From positions 248,001 through 312,000 of the forward strand of contig NZ_CP090371.1 of assembly GCF_021431925.1 (NCBI RefSeq): a stretch of 64,000 nt of DNA. Reading direction: 5' to 3'. Origin of the DNA: Halobaculum sp. CBA1158. GTDB lineage: Archaea > Halobacteriota > Halobacteria > Halobacteriales > Haloferacaceae. The notes under the pieces are model-generated. The model had not been told where the DNA came from and searched no databases. It worked only from the letters and a program-made list of their open reading frames with translations. Within the stretch, counting starts at the first letter, position 1. The number at the start of each line of letters is the position of its first letter. Shown here in pieces: positions 7,748 to 17,476 of this stretch. A program made the translations under genes and the position numbers.

Positions 7748-8977
7748 TTACTCCGTGAGGGTCCCGACGCCGATGAGTCGCCAGCGCGCGCCCATCCGGC
7801 GGTTGATCGCGATCTTCGCGCCCTCCTCGGCACAGACGGGCCGCTTGAGGTTCACCTCGCACTCGCCCGTGCGAGCGCTGGTCACCGCGCCCACGGTGGT
7901 CGCTGTGCCGACGGTGAGCATCAGCGGCTCGCCGGTGGAGATCTCCTCGACTGCGCCCTCGCCGACGACGCGGTCGAGCAGTTCGACCTCCATTTCGAAG
8001 TCGTTCCGGGTGGGCGGGAGCGTTCCGGGCTCGCCGGCGACCTGGCCCGCGAGCGCGTCGCCCTTCGTCAGGCTGGGGTCCAGTCCGGTCCCGACGCCGA
8101 GCAGCCCGCCCGGTCCGACCTCCTCCTGCGACTGGCCGCCCGCCTGCAGCGAGCGAACGGAGGTCTCGATCGCGTGGTACTCCGAGGAGCCGCCCTCTTC
8201 GACCTCGCGGCCCGGCCGGAGTTCGATCTCGTCGTCGACCTCCAGGGTGCCCTGGGCGAGCGACCCGCCGATGACGCCGCCGAGCAGGTCGTCGGCCGTC
8301 GTGCCGGGGCGGTTGATGTCGAACGAGCGGGCGGTGTACATCCGCGACGGGAGGGACTCGTCCCGCTCGGGCGTGGGGATCTCCTCTTCCAGCGCCTGGA
8401 TCACGAGGTCGACGTTGACCTCCTGTTGAGCGCTGACGGGGACGATCGGAGCGTCCTCGGCGACGGTTCCTTCCACGAACTCCTGGATCTGTTCGTAGTT
8501 CTCGCGGGCGCGCTCGCCGTCGACGAGGTCGATCTTGTTCTGGGCGACGACGATGTTGTCGATGCCGATGATGTCCAGCGCCATCAGGTGCTCTTCGGTC
8601 TGCGCCTGCGGCACGTCCTCCGTGGCGCTCACCACCAGCACCGCGCCGTCCATGATCGATGCGCCCGACAGCATCGTCGCCATCAGCGTCTCGTGGCCCG
8701 GGGCGTCGACGAACGAGACCGTCCGCAGGGTCTCTGTGTCGACGCCGTGCTCCGGGCACGTCTCCTCGACGGTGTAACACTCGGGCTCGGCACAGTCCGG
8801 GCACCGACGCAGCGTCGCGTCGGCGTAGCCCAGACGGATGGAGATCCCGCGCTTCATCTCCTCGCTGTGCTGGTCGGTCCAGTCGCCCGACAACGCTTGC
8901 ACTAGCGTCGTCTTTCCGTGGTCGACGTGACCGACGAGTCCGATGTTCACCTCCGGTTGTGTTTGCTCCGTCACCAT
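7748..8977 (-). CDS. eif2g: Translation initiation factor aIF2 subunit gamma
   Basis: GTPase core of the heterotrimer that carries initiator Met-tRNA to the ribosome. Residues about 1-200 are the G domain: P-loop GHVDHGKTT, switch and zinc knuckle (CPDCAEPEC...CPEHG), DAPGHE, and NKID. Two beta-barrel domains follow. The 409-residue length is normal for the family. It is the first gene of a seven-gene minus-strand operon. A TATA-like CTTTATCA on the minus strand at 9021-9028 lies about 45 bases before the start. Confidence 0.97.
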   Translation of the reverse strand: MVTEQTQPEVNIGLVGHVDHGKTTLVQALSGDWTDQHSEEMKRGISIRLGYADATLRRCPDCAEPECYTVEETCPEHGVDTETLRTVSFVDAPGHETLMATMLSGASIMDGAVLVVSATEDVPQAQTEEHLMALDIIGIDNIVVAQNKIDLVDGERARENYEQIQEFVEGTVAEDAPIVPVSAQQEVNVDLVIQALEEEIPTPERDESLPSRMYTARSFDINRPGTTADDLLGGVIGGSLAQGTLEVDDEIELRPGREVEEGGSSEYHAIETSVRSLQAGGQSQEEVGPGGLLGVGTGLDPSLTKGDALAGQVAGEPGTLPPTRNDFEMEVELLDRVVGEGAVEEISTGEPLMLTVGTATTVGAVTSARTGECEVNLKRPVCAEEGAKIAINRRMGARWRLIGVGTLTE

Positions 8978-9395
8978 GGGCCTCCGAGAGTAATCTCGTT
9001 GGAACTTCGCTCCGTGCGACTGATAAAGGTGCTGTTACGGCGATGTCGCCGATGCGTGCGTGTCTGTGTGTTTCACGGCTGATCCATGTGGGACCCGGCG
9101 GAGCCGTCGTGTCCGCCGTGACCGTCTCCTCGCCCTCCCCAGCCGACTCGCTCGCTCACTCCGAAGTGCGGTCCCGTGCACGCCGGACGGGACGGACGCG
9201 GTGCCCGGCCCGTCCGACTCGCGGGTGGACGGTCGGAAAGCAGGTGGACGGTCGGGACCCGCGTTCTCGCGGTCGCGGGTGCGGTGTCCGCGCGACGGAT
9301 CGAGTACCGTCGATGGGTGAGAACACACTCGAGAACACGCGAGACCCGAACGAACGGGCTTATACGCCGTCGTCGTCAACTCCCGGCAACTGACT
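8978..9395. other. Divergent intergenic region with two promoters and a repeated element
   Basis: No gene seen. The minus-strand box CTTTATCA (9021-9028) should drive the aIF2 gamma operon. A plus-strand box CTTATA near 9359-9365 lies about 30 bases before the Nog1-like gene. Between them is a copy of a dispersed element (9128-9145). Short reading frames here have no start context and look like noise. Confidence 0.6.
9128..9145 (+). repeat. Dispersed element core CCTCGCCCTCCCCAGCCG (copy 1)
   Basis: This 18-base sequence recurs exactly at 14953-14970. Both copies are intergenic and both are followed by a CTCACTC-type stretch. From memory, related CTCGCCCTCCCCAGC sequences are common between genes in haloarchaeal genomes; no function is known to me. 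Confidence 0.55.
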
Positions 9396-10364
9396 ATGAC
9401 ATTCGAAGACCTCCCCACCACCCCCCGCGCGGAGGAACTCCTCGACAAGGCGTTCTCGCGCGCCTCCCGGACGGGGCGCGCCAAGGACGGCTGGGACGCC
9501 CAGGAGTCGATGCTGATCACGGCCGCGAACATCCTCTCGGACAACCTCGCCAACGTCTCCACCTCCTGGCCCGACTTCGAATTCGAGGTCGAGCCCTTCT
9601 ACTACGAACTGGCCGACGCCGTCGTCGACGTGGACGAGCTCCGGCAGGCGCTCTCGGAGGTGAACTGGGCCGCCAATCGGATCGACGAACTCCGCTCGGA
9701 GTACCAGGCGAAGATGCGCAAGTCCGGCGTCGAGACCGCCCGCAAGCACCGCAAGCAGGCGTTCGCCCGGATGGCCGACATCATGGACGAGATCGAAGAC
9801 GATCTCCTGACGGTCGGCGAGGCCCGCGACGCGCTCAAGACGCTCCCCGACATCCGTCCCGACGAACCCGCCATCGTCGTCGCCGGGTACCCCAACGTCG
9901 GCAAGTCGTCGTTCGTCAACCGCGTGACGCGCGCCTCCAACGAGATCGCCTCCTACCCGTTCACGACGAAGGCGATCCAGATCGGTCACTTCGAGCGCGA
10001 CCGCATCCGGTATCAGATCATCGACACCCCCGGCATCCTCGACCGGCCCGAGGAGGAGCGAAACGGCATCGAGCGGCAGGCTGTCTCGGCGCTCACGCAC
10101 CTCGCCGACGCCGTCGTCTTCGTCCTCGACGCCTCCGGCGACTGCGGCTACCCGTTGGAGTCCCAACTCGAACTGCTCGCGGAGGTCGAGGAGCGGTTCG
10201 AGGCCCCGGTCCTCGTCGTCTGCAACAAGAGCGACCGCTCGAGGGACGTCGAGGCGGACGCGTACATGAGCGTCACGGAGGACGAGAACGTCGAGGGCGT
10301 GCTCGACATGGCCGTCGAGGCGGTCGGCTTCGAGCCGGATCTGCCCTCGCGCGGCGAGAGCTGA
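9396..10364 (+). CDS. Nog1-like TRAFAC GTPase
   Basis: A 322-residue GTPase of the Obg/Nog1 family, probably in large ribosomal subunit assembly. An N-terminal helical region (about 1-165) is followed by the G domain: P-loop GYPNVGKSS, switch II DTPG, specificity motif NKSD. The helical extension plus YPFTTKAIQIGHF near switch I matches archaeal Nog1. A TATA-like box about 30 bases upstream implies a leaderless mRNA. No other Nog1 domains (NOGCT) are present, as usual in archaea. Confidence 0.88.
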   Translation: MTFEDLPTTPRAEELLDKAFSRASRTGRAKDGWDAQESMLITAANILSDNLANVSTSWPDFEFEVEPFYYELADAVVDVDELRQALSEVNWAANRIDELRSEYQAKMRKSGVETARKHRKQAFARMADIMDEIEDDLLTVGEARDALKTLPDIRPDEPAIVVAGYPNVGKSSFVNRVTRASNEIASYPFTTKAIQIGHFERDRIRYQIIDTPGILDRPEEERNGIERQAVSALTHLADAVVFVLDASGDCGYPLESQLELLAEVEERFEAPVLVVCNKSDRSRDVEADAYMSVTEDENVEGVLDMAVEAVGFEPDLPSRGES

Positions 10365-10379
10365 CCCGATCCGGCTGAA

Positions 10380-10835
10380 CTACTCCGATTCCCGACGCCG
10401 CTCGGTGACGGCTTCGTCGCGCCGGTTTCTCCCCTTGGCCCTGTCGTGCTGGCCTCTCCCGTCGTCCCCGTCGGCGTGCTCCGCCCGGCTGTCGGCGTCG
10501 AGCAGGCGGTCGAGCCGGCGCTCGAACTCCTCGTCGGAGATCTCGCCGTCGGCGTAGCGGCGCTTGAGACGGACGAGCGGGTCGGCGTCGTCGGGATCGC
10601 TCACGGTCGATGACTCGCCGGCGTCGGCCGCCGTGGACCTCCGGAGACGGACCCACCGGACGGCGACCCACAGCGCGAAGCCGGCGAGGATCGCGGCCGA
10701 GACGCCGCCCGCGACCGCGCCGGGGAGCCGGTCGACGTACCACAGCGCCGCGACGATCACGATCACGTCGACGCCGAACGCGAGGAACGCGCCGAGCATC
10801 GCGCCCGTGACCACTCGCTCGTCGGAGTCGCTCAC
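10380..10835 (-). CDS. SHOCT-domain membrane protein
   Basis: A 151-residue protein with two transmembrane segments (about residues 10-30 and 38-60) and a SHOCT motif (DPLVRLKRRYADGEISDEEFERRLDRLL, landmark DPLVRLKRRYADGE) at about residues 85-113. SHOCT modules are short oligomerisation motifs found at the C-terminus of many membrane proteins. The last 40 residues are charged and low complexity. Function unknown. It is convergent with the Nog1-like gene, separated by 15 bases. Confidence 0.8.
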   Translation of the reverse strand: MSDSDERVVTGAMLGAFLAFGVDVIVIVAALWYVDRLPGAVAGGVSAAILAGFALWVAVRWVRLRRSTAADAGESSTVSDPDDADPLVRLKRRYADGEISDEEFERRLDRLLDADSRAEHADGDDGRGQHDRAKGRNRRDEAVTERRRESE

Positions 10836-10960
10836 GGGGCGACCTCTCCGGCGCGTCGCCTTTGCGATTGCGGTCGGGTCGATCGCGGCGGCGACTCGGT
10901 CGCCCCGGGGATTCGGTCGCCCCGGCGATCCGGTCGGTCGAAGCGACCGACCGGGCGGCC

Positions 10961-11731
10961 TCAGTCGAGTTCGTACGTAACCGTCACCGTCGCGGACACG
11001 GTCACGCTCCCGGGTTCGAAGGAGGTGGACGCGCTGTCGGCGGCGACGGTCTCGTAGGCGACGCGGGGCTCGTACGGCGAGACGCCCGCGGACCCGACAG
11101 CGATCGACAGCTCGGTGCCGACCGAGCGGTTCGCCGCGTCGGCGACGGTCGTCGCCGTATCGCGCGCGTCGTCGACGGCGTCGGCGAGCGCCTCCTCGCG
11201 GAGTTCGGCGCGGCGCTCATCAGTCAGCGTGAACTGCACGTTCTGGACGCGCGTCGCGCCGTTGTCGACGGCGGTGTCGACGGCGCTGCCGGCGTCGTCG
11301 GGTTCGGTCTCGAACGTCAGCGTGTGGGCGGCTCGGTAGCCCACGAGTTCGCGCTCGTCGCGGGAGTGGTCGTACTCGGGCGAGAGGCGGAAGTCGACCG
11401 TCTCGGGCTCGTAGCCCGCCTCGGTCAGCGCCGAGCGGAGCCGCTCGACGTCGGCGGCGACCGCCGAGCGGGCCGCGCTGGCGTTCTCTGCGGTCGCCTC
11501 GACGGCGACCGTGATCCGCGCCAGATCGGGCTCGGCGCTCACGGTCGCGGTACCGTCAGTAGTGATGTCGTTCACGTCGGCGGCGGCCGTCGCGTCGGTC
11601 GCGTCCGTCGCGCCGACGGCGTCGGTCGCCGCGCCCGGATCGGGCGTGTCGCTGGTGACCGCACCGGCGCAGCCGGCGACGACGAGCATCGTCGCGACCG
11701 CCAGCGCGGGGAGGAGTTTGTCGGATCTCAC
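10961..11731 (-). CDS. SIMPL-domain (DUF541) lipoprotein
   Basis: A 256-residue exported protein. A signal peptide ends in a lipobox (VVAGC), so it is likely anchored on the outer face of the membrane. An Asp/Thr/Ala-rich linker leads to the SIMPL domain: GTATVSAEPDLARITVAVEA at its start and FEPGSVTVSATVTVTYEL at its end (shown as landmarks). DUF541 proteins are widespread and poorly understood; bacterial members affect envelope stress. The C-terminal strand of the domain is complete. No operon partner is evident. Confidence 0.85.
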   Translation of the reverse strand: MRSDKLLPALAVATMLVVAGCAGAVTSDTPDPGAATDAVGATDATDATAAADVNDITTDGTATVSAEPDLARITVAVEATAENASAARSAVAADVERLRSALTEAGYEPETVDFRLSPEYDHSRDERELVGYRAAHTLTFETEPDDAGSAVDTAVDNGATRVQNVQFTLTDERRAELREEALADAVDDARDTATTVADAANRSVGTELSIAVGSAGVSPYEPRVAYETVAADSASTSFEPGSVTVSATVTVTYELD

Positions 11732-11821
11732 GACCGGTGAGACGCGGTCTCGGGGCTTCAGCGTGCCGTAAACTCAAACGTCGGTTTGTGTCACGATTCG
11801 CGCCTCGTCGCGTCCGTTCGG

Positions 11822-11878
11822 ATTCCCGCTCTGTTCGCTTCGGTTCACGCTCTGTTCGCTCCGGTTCACGCTCCGTCC
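11822..11878. repeat. Short tandem repeat, about 21-base unit
   Basis: Roughly two and a half copies of a unit containing TTCACGCTCTGTTCGCT occur just past the stop of the DUF389 gene (last copy overlaps the end of its coding region). Low-level duplication with no evident function. Confidence 0.5.
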
Positions 11879-13194
11879 GATCCGACGCGGGCGTCCTCGA
11901 CGGCGACGTACCGCACGGACACGTCGACGGTCGCCGGCTCCCCCAGGCCGAGCGGCGCTCCGGCCTCGTCGTCCAGCGCCCGGCTCAACTCCGCGGCGAT
12001 CCCCGGCGGCGGCGCGTCCGGCGGGTGGCCGACCGTGACCGTCACCGCCGTGGGCTGGCGGAACGGGAAGCCGCCGTAGGTGACCGCCACGTCGAGCACG
12101 TACGCGTCGCCCGACAACAGCGCGTCGGCCTCTTCGTGGGCGGCCGATTCGAACTGCGCGCTCTCGTAGGACGCGACCGTCACGCCCGCGAGCACGGCCG
12201 TCGACAGCAGGATGGCGACGCCGAGCACGCCGACCCGCCGGATGGTCGTCGCGCGCGCCTCGTCGAGGCGCCAGAACGACTCCGGTCGGTACCCCTTGTA
12301 CCACAGCGTCGCCAGCGCGGCGAAGTTGATCGCCACGAAGTTGACGACGACCAGAAGCGCCGCGCCCGCGACGGTGCCCGGACGACCCCACGCGATGCCG
12401 ATACCCACGACGGCCGTCGGCGGGACCAGCGCCGCCGCGATCATGACGCCGACGAGCGCCGACGAGACGCCGGAGGCGAGCGACAACGCGCCGGCGACGC
12501 CCGATCCCAGCGCGATGGGCAGCGAGAGCACGTCGGGCGCGAGTCGCTCCCGGACCTCCGCGATCGAGAACACCTCCTCGACGCCGAAGGGGACGACCCG
12601 CCCGTACCGAAGTATCGCCGCGAACACGGCCGCGCTCGCCACCCCCAGAACGGCTCCGAACGCCTGGAGCTTCACCCCGCGAGCGAACAGTTCGTCGTTG
12701 TCGAGTACGGTGCCGACGCTGGCGGCCATCGCCGGCCCGATCAACGGCGCTATCACCATCGACCCGACGACGACCGCCGCCGAGTCGAGCAGCAGCCCCG
12801 CCGTGGCGACGACGGTGCTGATGACTGTCATCGTCACGAACGCGCCCAGCCGGGGCGACATCTCCGTCGCGCGCGCCTCCAGTTCTTCGCGGGCGATCCG
12901 GTCGCCGTTGCCGTTCTCGTCCTCGGCGTACCGCTCTTCCAACTTCTCGAAGCGCTTCGAGACGACCGTCTCGGCGTTGAGGACGACCGTGTACGCGTCG
13001 CGCTCGAGGCCGGCGTCGCGAAGCTCCGCGAGCACCGGCTCGACGGCCTCCGTCGGCAGCGGGAACGAGACGACCGCCGTGTACTCCCGGCCGCTCGTCT
13101 CGTCGGAGAGCACGTAGTCGATCTCCTCCCCGTCGAGCGTCGAGAGGACCGTCTCGCGCTTGCCCGCCGGCACCATCACCTGAACGAGTCGCAC
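11866..13194 (-). CDS. DUF389 (TIGR00341) membrane protein
   Basis: A 442-residue protein. The N-terminal soluble part (about 1-110) resembles a small alpha/beta domain (MRLVQVMVPAGKRETV). Multiple transmembrane helices follow, with the conserved VVVGSMVIAPLIGPAMA and LVGVMIAAALVPPTAVVGIG segments of DUF389. The tail after the last helix is predicted to lie outside the membrane. The family is widespread in halophiles; its role (possibly transport) is not established. Single gene, 66 bases from the cyclo-ligase-like gene in the same direction. Confidence 0.87.
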   Translation of the reverse strand: MRLVQVMVPAGKRETVLSTLDGEEIDYVLSDETSGREYTAVVSFPLPTEAVEPVLAELRDAGLERDAYTVVLNAETVVSKRFEKLEERYAEDENGNGDRIAREELEARATEMSPRLGAFVTMTVISTVVATAGLLLDSAAVVVGSMVIAPLIGPAMAASVGTVLDNDELFARGVKLQAFGAVLGVASAAVFAAILRYGRVVPFGVEEVFSIAEVRERLAPDVLSLPIALGSGVAGALSLASGVSSALVGVMIAAALVPPTAVVGIGIAWGRPGTVAGAALLVVVNFVAINFAALATLWYKGYRPESFWRLDEARATTIRRVGVLGVAILLSTAVLAGVTVASYESAQFESAAHEEADALLSGDAYVLDVAVTYGGFPFRQPTAVTVTVGHPPDAPPPGIAAELSRALDDEAGAPLGLGEPATVDVSVRYVAVEDARVGSDGA

Positions 13195-13260
13195 GGGCGA
13201 ACCTCGGGGACAGGACAGTTATAATCGACGGGCGGAGCAGCCGTCGACGTCGCCCCGCGC

Positions 13261-14028
13261 TCACTCGGGGGAGAGCCGACGCAACGCCGGGATCGACTCC
13301 AGTTTCTCCTCCGGGAGCGCCTCCCAGTCGATCCCGTCGGGTCGCGGCGGCCGGTCGACGCGTCGCCGACCATCGTCGCGGTCGGGGTAGCTGTCGTCGT
13401 CAACGCCCCGAGAATCCGCCGTCCGGACCGTCCGTTTCGGGGTACAGATCAGGTCCAGCGGCACGTCGTGGGCGGCCAACTCGACCGCGCGGTCGACGAC
13501 CTGCATCGGGTGCACAGTCGTCGCGACGGTCGTCCCGTCGTCGACCGCACCAAACTCCGACAGCACGGCGAACTCAAGGTCGGCGAACCCCTCGCCCTTC
13601 CCCACGCGGCCGCCGGACTCGGTGACCGCGACGCTCCCCGAGACGATCAGGTCGACGTGCGGCATCTCGTCGGGGTCGACCGGGACGCCGTGGTTCGAGG
13701 ACCCGGACACCGTGGTCGCCTCGTCGATGTCGGGCACCTCCTCGGGCGCGAGACGGAGGAACGGCCGCTCCTCGCGGAGGCGGGGGACGGCCATGTACAC
13801 CGTCTTTCCGGCCCGGAGGGCGGCGCGACGCACCGGAAGCTGCGGGGCGTCGGGGTTCGCCTTGATCGCGTCGGCCGCCTCCCACTCCGGGGTGTCGGTC
13901 AACCGCCGGCAGGCGGCGTCTGCGCCCGCGAAGTTCGGGATCCGGCCGTGCGGCGGGAACGGGAATCGGGCCTCGCCCGACGTCTCCAGGGCGTCCCAGA
14001 CTCGCTCACGGAGGGGCTGTTTGTCCAT
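13261..14028 (-). CDS. 5-formyltetrahydrofolate cyclo-ligase-like protein
   Basis: A 255-residue member of the MTHFS superfamily, which converts 5-formyl-THF to methenyl-THF using ATP. Visible features are a basic N-terminal region (PPHGRIPNFAGADAA), AGKTVYMAVPRLREERPFL, the glycine-rich GGRVGKGEGFADLEFA loop, and TVHPMQVVD. The archaeal members are closer to the MTHFSD group than to bacterial YgfA, so the substrate is uncertain. The ATG at 14028 is chosen; a much longer upstream reading crosses the engB promoter and is a shadow. The Arg/Asp-rich tail is poorly conserved. Confidence 0.82.
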   Translation of the reverse strand: MDKQPLRERVWDALETSGEARFPFPPHGRIPNFAGADAACRRLTDTPEWEAADAIKANPDAPQLPVRRAALRAGKTVYMAVPRLREERPFLRLAPEEVPDIDEATTVSGSSNHGVPVDPDEMPHVDLIVSGSVAVTESGGRVGKGEGFADLEFAVLSEFGAVDDGTTVATTVHPMQVVDRAVELAAHDVPLDLICTPKRTVRTADSRGVDDDSYPDRDDGRRRVDRPPRPDGIDWEALPEEKLESIPALRRLSPE

Positions 14029-14164
14029 GTCCGTGCGTCGACGGGCGGAGACTTGGGCGCGTCGCTGCCCGCGGGCGACTCGGGGGGCGTCCGCGAACGG
14101 CTCGTAGTCGCGTTCGTCGCGCGCACCCGCGTCCCTTATCCGCCGCGGCGGCCCACCACCGGAC

Positions 14165-14797
14165 ATGACCTTCGAGGGGCGGCCCGACCGGGACGCGGAG
14201 GTCGTCCTCGTCGGGCGGTCGAACGTCGGCAAGTCGACGCTGATGCGCGAGCTGACCGGCCACGACGTGGCGACGGGCAAGAAGCCGGGCGTCACCCGGA
14301 AACCGAACCACTTCGACTGGACCGGCCAGTCGTTCATGTTCACGGACCTCCCGGGGTTCGGATTCATGTCCGGCGTCGAGGAGGAGCAGCGCGAGGCGAT
14401 CAAGACGGACGTGGTGCGCTACGTCGAGAAGAACGCCGACTCGATCATCGCGGGCGTGCTCGTCGTCGACGGGAAGTCCGTGATCGACATCATCGACCGG
14501 CACAGCGGCGAGGGCGAGATCCCGCACGACGTGGAGCTGTTCGGCTTCCTCCAGGACGTGGACGTGGCTCCGGTCGTCGCGGTGAACAAGATGGACAAGG
14601 TGGACGACCGCGACGAGCGCCTGAACGAGCTGTGCGACCGGCTGGGGCTGTACCCGCCGTGGCAGCAGTGGTCGGGCGAGGGCGGAACGATCGCGCCGAT
14701 CACAGCGAAGAAGGGTCGGATCGAGCCGCTGAACGAGGCGCTCCGGGGGCACTTTCGGGAGGCGAAACGCGACGACCTGTTGCAGTTCGTGAAGTGA
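14165..14797 (+). CDS. engB: EngB-type ribosome-assembly GTPase
   Basis: A 210-residue single G domain of the YihA/EngB family, which helps mature the large ribosomal subunit. Motifs in order: P-loop GRSNVGKST, switch I Thr in [18 protein letters not shown], and NKMDKVDD, then ITAKKG near the end. The EngB-specific PGFGF sequence is clear. It starts 136 bases from the divergent cyclo-ligase-like gene. TATA-like CTTATC lies about 30 bases before the start. Confidence 0.92.
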   Translation: MTFEGRPDRDAEVVLVGRSNVGKSTLMRELTGHDVATGKKPGVTRKPNHFDWTGQSFMFTDLPGFGFMSGVEEEQREAIKTDVVRYVEKNADSIIAGVLVVDGKSVIDIIDRHSGEGEIPHDVELFGFLQDVDVAPVVAVNKMDKVDDRDERLNELCDRLGLYPPWQQWSGEGGTIAPITAKKGRIEPLNEALRGHFREAKRDDLLQFVK

Positions 14798-15191
14798 CCT
14801 CGATCCGATCGCCGTCCGGGTCGGGACCGCCGTCCGGGTCGGGACCGTCGTCCGGGTCGGTTCGACGACCTCGGCGGCGACGCTCTCGAACGCCCCCGGC
14901 ACGTCGGCTCCTTGCGGTTCCACCCACAGCGACTGCACCCGCCTGCACCGCGCCTCGCCCTCCCCAGCCGCCTCACTCCCTCGCTTCGCTCGGTCGTTCG
15001 CCCCTCGCACGCGGCGGCCGCGCACGAGGCGCGGCCGGTCGCGCGCCACCGCGGTCGCGCTCCCGCGCACGCAGTCTCCCCATCCGTCCTCAGTAGCCGG
15101 ACTATCCGTCCCCGGTAGCCGAACCGACTCCCGGTCGACCACCGTCAGAGTACGAGCGTTTATCCCGGAGAACGCCTCACCCTCGCACAGG
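14798..15191. other. 394-base intergenic region with repeats
   Basis: No gene seen. It holds three copies of an 18-base tandem unit (14811-14864, unit beginning GCCGTCCGGGTCGGG), then the dispersed element core (14953-14970) followed by self-complementary CTCGCTTCGCTC-type sequence, then the promoter of the RecJ-like gene (box GTTTATCC near 15159, about 30 bases before the ATG). Confidence 0.6.
14953..14970 (+). repeat. Dispersed element core CCTCGCCCTCCCCAGCCG (copy 2)
   Basis: Identical over 18 bases to 9128-9145. The flanks here are longer and include GCTCCTTGCGGTTCCACCC before the core and alternating GCTCGCTTCGCTCGG after it, a pattern I recall from other haloarchaeal intergenic regions. 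Confidence 0.55.
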
Positions 15192-16661
15192 ATGGCGAGC
15201 GCGGACAGCGAGGACGAGGCGGAATCGGTCGCGAGCGAGGGGTTTCCCGTCCCCGAACTCCGCGAGCGCGCCGAGGCGTGCGCCGCCCGGCTCCGCGACG
15301 CCCGGGAGTTCCTCCTGTGCTCGCACATCGACGCGGACGGCCTCACCAGCGCCGCCGTCGCCGTCGCCGCGTTCGAGCGCGCCGGCCTCGACTTCGAGAC
15401 GGCCTTCTTCAAGCAGCTCGACGCCGACGCCGTCGCCTCCATCGCCGCGACCGACTACGACGTCATCTGCTTCACCGACTTCGGCAGCGGCCAGCTCGAC
15501 GTGATCGCACCGCACGAGGACGCCGGCGAGTTCGTTCCCGTGATCGTCGACCACCACCAGCCCGCGGAGGCAGACACCGAGTTCCACCTCAACCCCCTGC
15601 TCGAGGGGCTCGACGGCGCGAGCGAACTGTCGGGCGCGGGAGCCGCGTACCTCCTCGGGCGCGCACTCGGGGACGCGACGGGCGTCGACAACCGCGACCT
15701 CGCGGCGCTCGCGGTCGTCGGCGCGGTCGGCGACATGCAGGACACCGAGGGCGGACTCTCGGGTGCTAACGAGGCGCTCGTCGCCGACGCCGTCGCCGCC
15801 GACGCGCTGGAGGAGGTGACCGATCTGGCGCTGTACGGGCGACAGACCCGGCCGCTTCCCAAGCTCCTCGAGTACGCCAGCGAGGCACGGATTCCCGGGA
15901 TATCGAACGACGAGGCGGGTTCGATCGAGTTCCTCTCGGGGCTCGACGTGCCGATGAAAGACGACGACGGCGAGTGGCGGCGCTGGGTCGACCTCGACGC
16001 CGAGGAGCGACGCACCGTCGCCAGCGCGCTCATCCGGCGGGCGGTCTCCTCGGGGGTGCCGAGCGAGCGCGTCGACGGGCTCGTCGACACCACCTACGTC
16101 CTCGCCGACGAGGAGCCCGGCACCGAACTGCGCGACGTGAGCGAGTTCTCGACGCTCCTGAACGCGACCGCGCGATACGAGCGCGCCGACGTGGGACTCG
16201 CTGTGTGTCTCGGCGACCGCGAGGAGGCGTTGGCGGAAGCCAGGGCCCTGCTGCGCAACCACCGCCGGAATCTCTCGGAGGGGCTCCGGTGGGTGACGAA
16301 CGAGGGCGTCGAGCGCGAGGAGCACCTCCAGTGGTTCGACGCCGGCACCCGGATCCGCGAGACGATCGTCGGGATCGTCGCGGGCATGGCCGTCGGGGCC
16401 GACGGCGTCTCCCGGCAGAGACCGATCGTCGCGTTCGCGGACGCGGGCGACGGCGAGACGAAGGTCTCCGCCAGGGGAAGCGGCCACCTCGTGCGCGAGG
16501 GACTGGACCTGTCGGCGGTGATGCGCCAGGCCAGCCGCGCGGTCGGCGGCGACGGCGGCGGGCACGACGTCGCCGCGGGCGCGACGATCCCGGCGGACGA
16601 GCGCGACGCGTTCCTCGAGGCGGCCGACGATCTGATCGGCGAGCAGATCGGTGAAGAGTAG
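15192..16661 (+). CDS. DHH-family phosphoesterase / RecJ-like exonuclease
   Basis: A 489-residue DHH-DHHA1 protein of the archaeal RecJ/GAN group, which degrade single-stranded DNA or RNA and associate with the replisome or RNA turnover. Metal-binding motifs: HIDADGL (residues 45-51), FTDFGSG (about 94-100), VDHHQP (119-124), and GAVGDMQ. A C-terminal DHHA1-like glycine-rich segment (SARGSGHLV, GGDGGGHD) is present. Halophiles carry several paralogues, so which activity this one has cannot be told from sequence. It is a single-gene unit with its own TATA box and a leaderless start. Confidence 0.88.
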   Translation: MASADSEDEAESVASEGFPVPELRERAEACAARLRDAREFLLCSHIDADGLTSAAVAVAAFERAGLDFETAFFKQLDADAVASIAATDYDVICFTDFGSGQLDVIAPHEDAGEFVPVIVDHHQPAEADTEFHLNPLLEGLDGASELSGAGAAYLLGRALGDATGVDNRDLAALAVVGAVGDMQDTEGGLSGANEALVADAVAADALEEVTDLALYGRQTRPLPKLLEYASEARIPGISNDEAGSIEFLSGLDVPMKDDDGEWRRWVDLDAEERRTVASALIRRAVSSGVPSERVDGLVDTTYVLADEEPGTELRDVSEFSTLLNATARYERADVGLAVCLGDREEALAEARALLRNHRRNLSEGLRWVTNEGVEREEHLQWFDAGTRIRETIVGIVAGMAVGADGVSRQRPIVAFADAGDGETKVSARGSGHLVREGLDLSAVMRQASRAVGGDGGGHDVAAGATIPADERDAFLEAADDLIGEQIGEE

Positions 16662-16679
16662 GCGAGTCGAGCCGGCGAG

Positions 16680-17273
16680 TCAGGCGGACTCGGAGGCCGA
16701 CGACCGGGACTCGCCCATGTCACGGAACAGCATCCGGTAGTCGTCCGGGGAGAACGCGGCCGCGAGATCGTCGAGGTCGGACTGGAGGGCGTCGATGCTC
16801 GACAGCAGGTCCTCGTACTTCGGCGAGGAGCGAAGCTCCGCCGGCGTTCGCTCCGCCTCGAGGACGGCTCGTTTCGTCACGAGCGAGGCCGTGCGCTGGA
16901 GGGTGTCGTCGTACTGCGCTCGGGTACCGAGGCGCTCGACGGCCGACTGGATGTCGTCGCGCGTCGCCGGCTTGACGAGATACAGGTCGAAGCCCATCTC
17001 GACGATGTCGACGTCGGGCTCGACGGCCGTCACCATCGCGACGCGGCAGTCGAGGTCGCGGTCGCGGATCTCCGCGAGGATCTCCGAGCCGGACGTATCG
17101 GGCAGCCGACGGTCGAGCAGCACGGCGTCGGTGTCGGCGTCGACGCGCTCGAGGGCCTCCTCGCCGGTGTTCGCGACGGACACGTCGTAGTCTCCCGCGA
17201 GGTATCCACGGTACAATTCCGCTACCTCGGGCTCGTCCTCGACGATGAGCACGCGGCGCGTCACCGGATCCAC
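16680..17273 (-). CDS. HalX-domain response regulator
   Basis: A 197-residue two-component response regulator. The receiver domain (about 1-115) keeps the acidic pair E12/D13, phospho-acceptor D54 (VLLDRRLPDTSG), T82 and K101. The C-terminal HalX domain (about 125-190, EAERTPAELRSSPKYEDL as landmark) is helical and specific to haloarchaea. No DNA-binding domain is seen. No histidine kinase is adjacent. The minus-strand TATA box AGTTTTAAG at about 17344-17353 lies about 75 bases before the start, so a short leader is expected. It borders the archaellum locus; a motility role is possible but not shown. Confidence 0.88.
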   Translation of the reverse strand: MDPVTRRVLIVEDEPEVAELYRGYLAGDYDVSVANTGEEALERVDADTDAVLLDRRLPDTSGSEILAEIRDRDLDCRVAMVTAVEPDVDIVEMGFDLYLVKPATRDDIQSAVERLGTRAQYDDTLQRTASLVTKRAVLEAERTPAELRSSPKYEDLLSSIDALQSDLDDLAAAFSPDDYRMLFRDMGESRSSASESA

Positions 17274-17476
17274 CTCCGGCCCCGATAGCTCCCGGCGCGT
17301 CGACCCCCGCCGTCAGTCATGTTCGTCATCCGGATGTGTTTGAGCTTAAAACTGTCGCACGCGAGGGGCGGTCTCGCGCCCGAAATTTCAGGCGTAGTGA
17401 CACGACACCGCGGCGCGGAGGCGACACGGTCGTCGGCCACACGGCGGAACCGTTTTCATTTGTGAGGACGGCGGGT

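Noticed and set aside
17379-17400. Partial resemblance to the motility operator upstream of cirA (ATTTCAGGCGT, as at cheW)
   Set aside because: The right half is TAGTGA and not GATA, and no TATA box lies 14 bases further on either strand.
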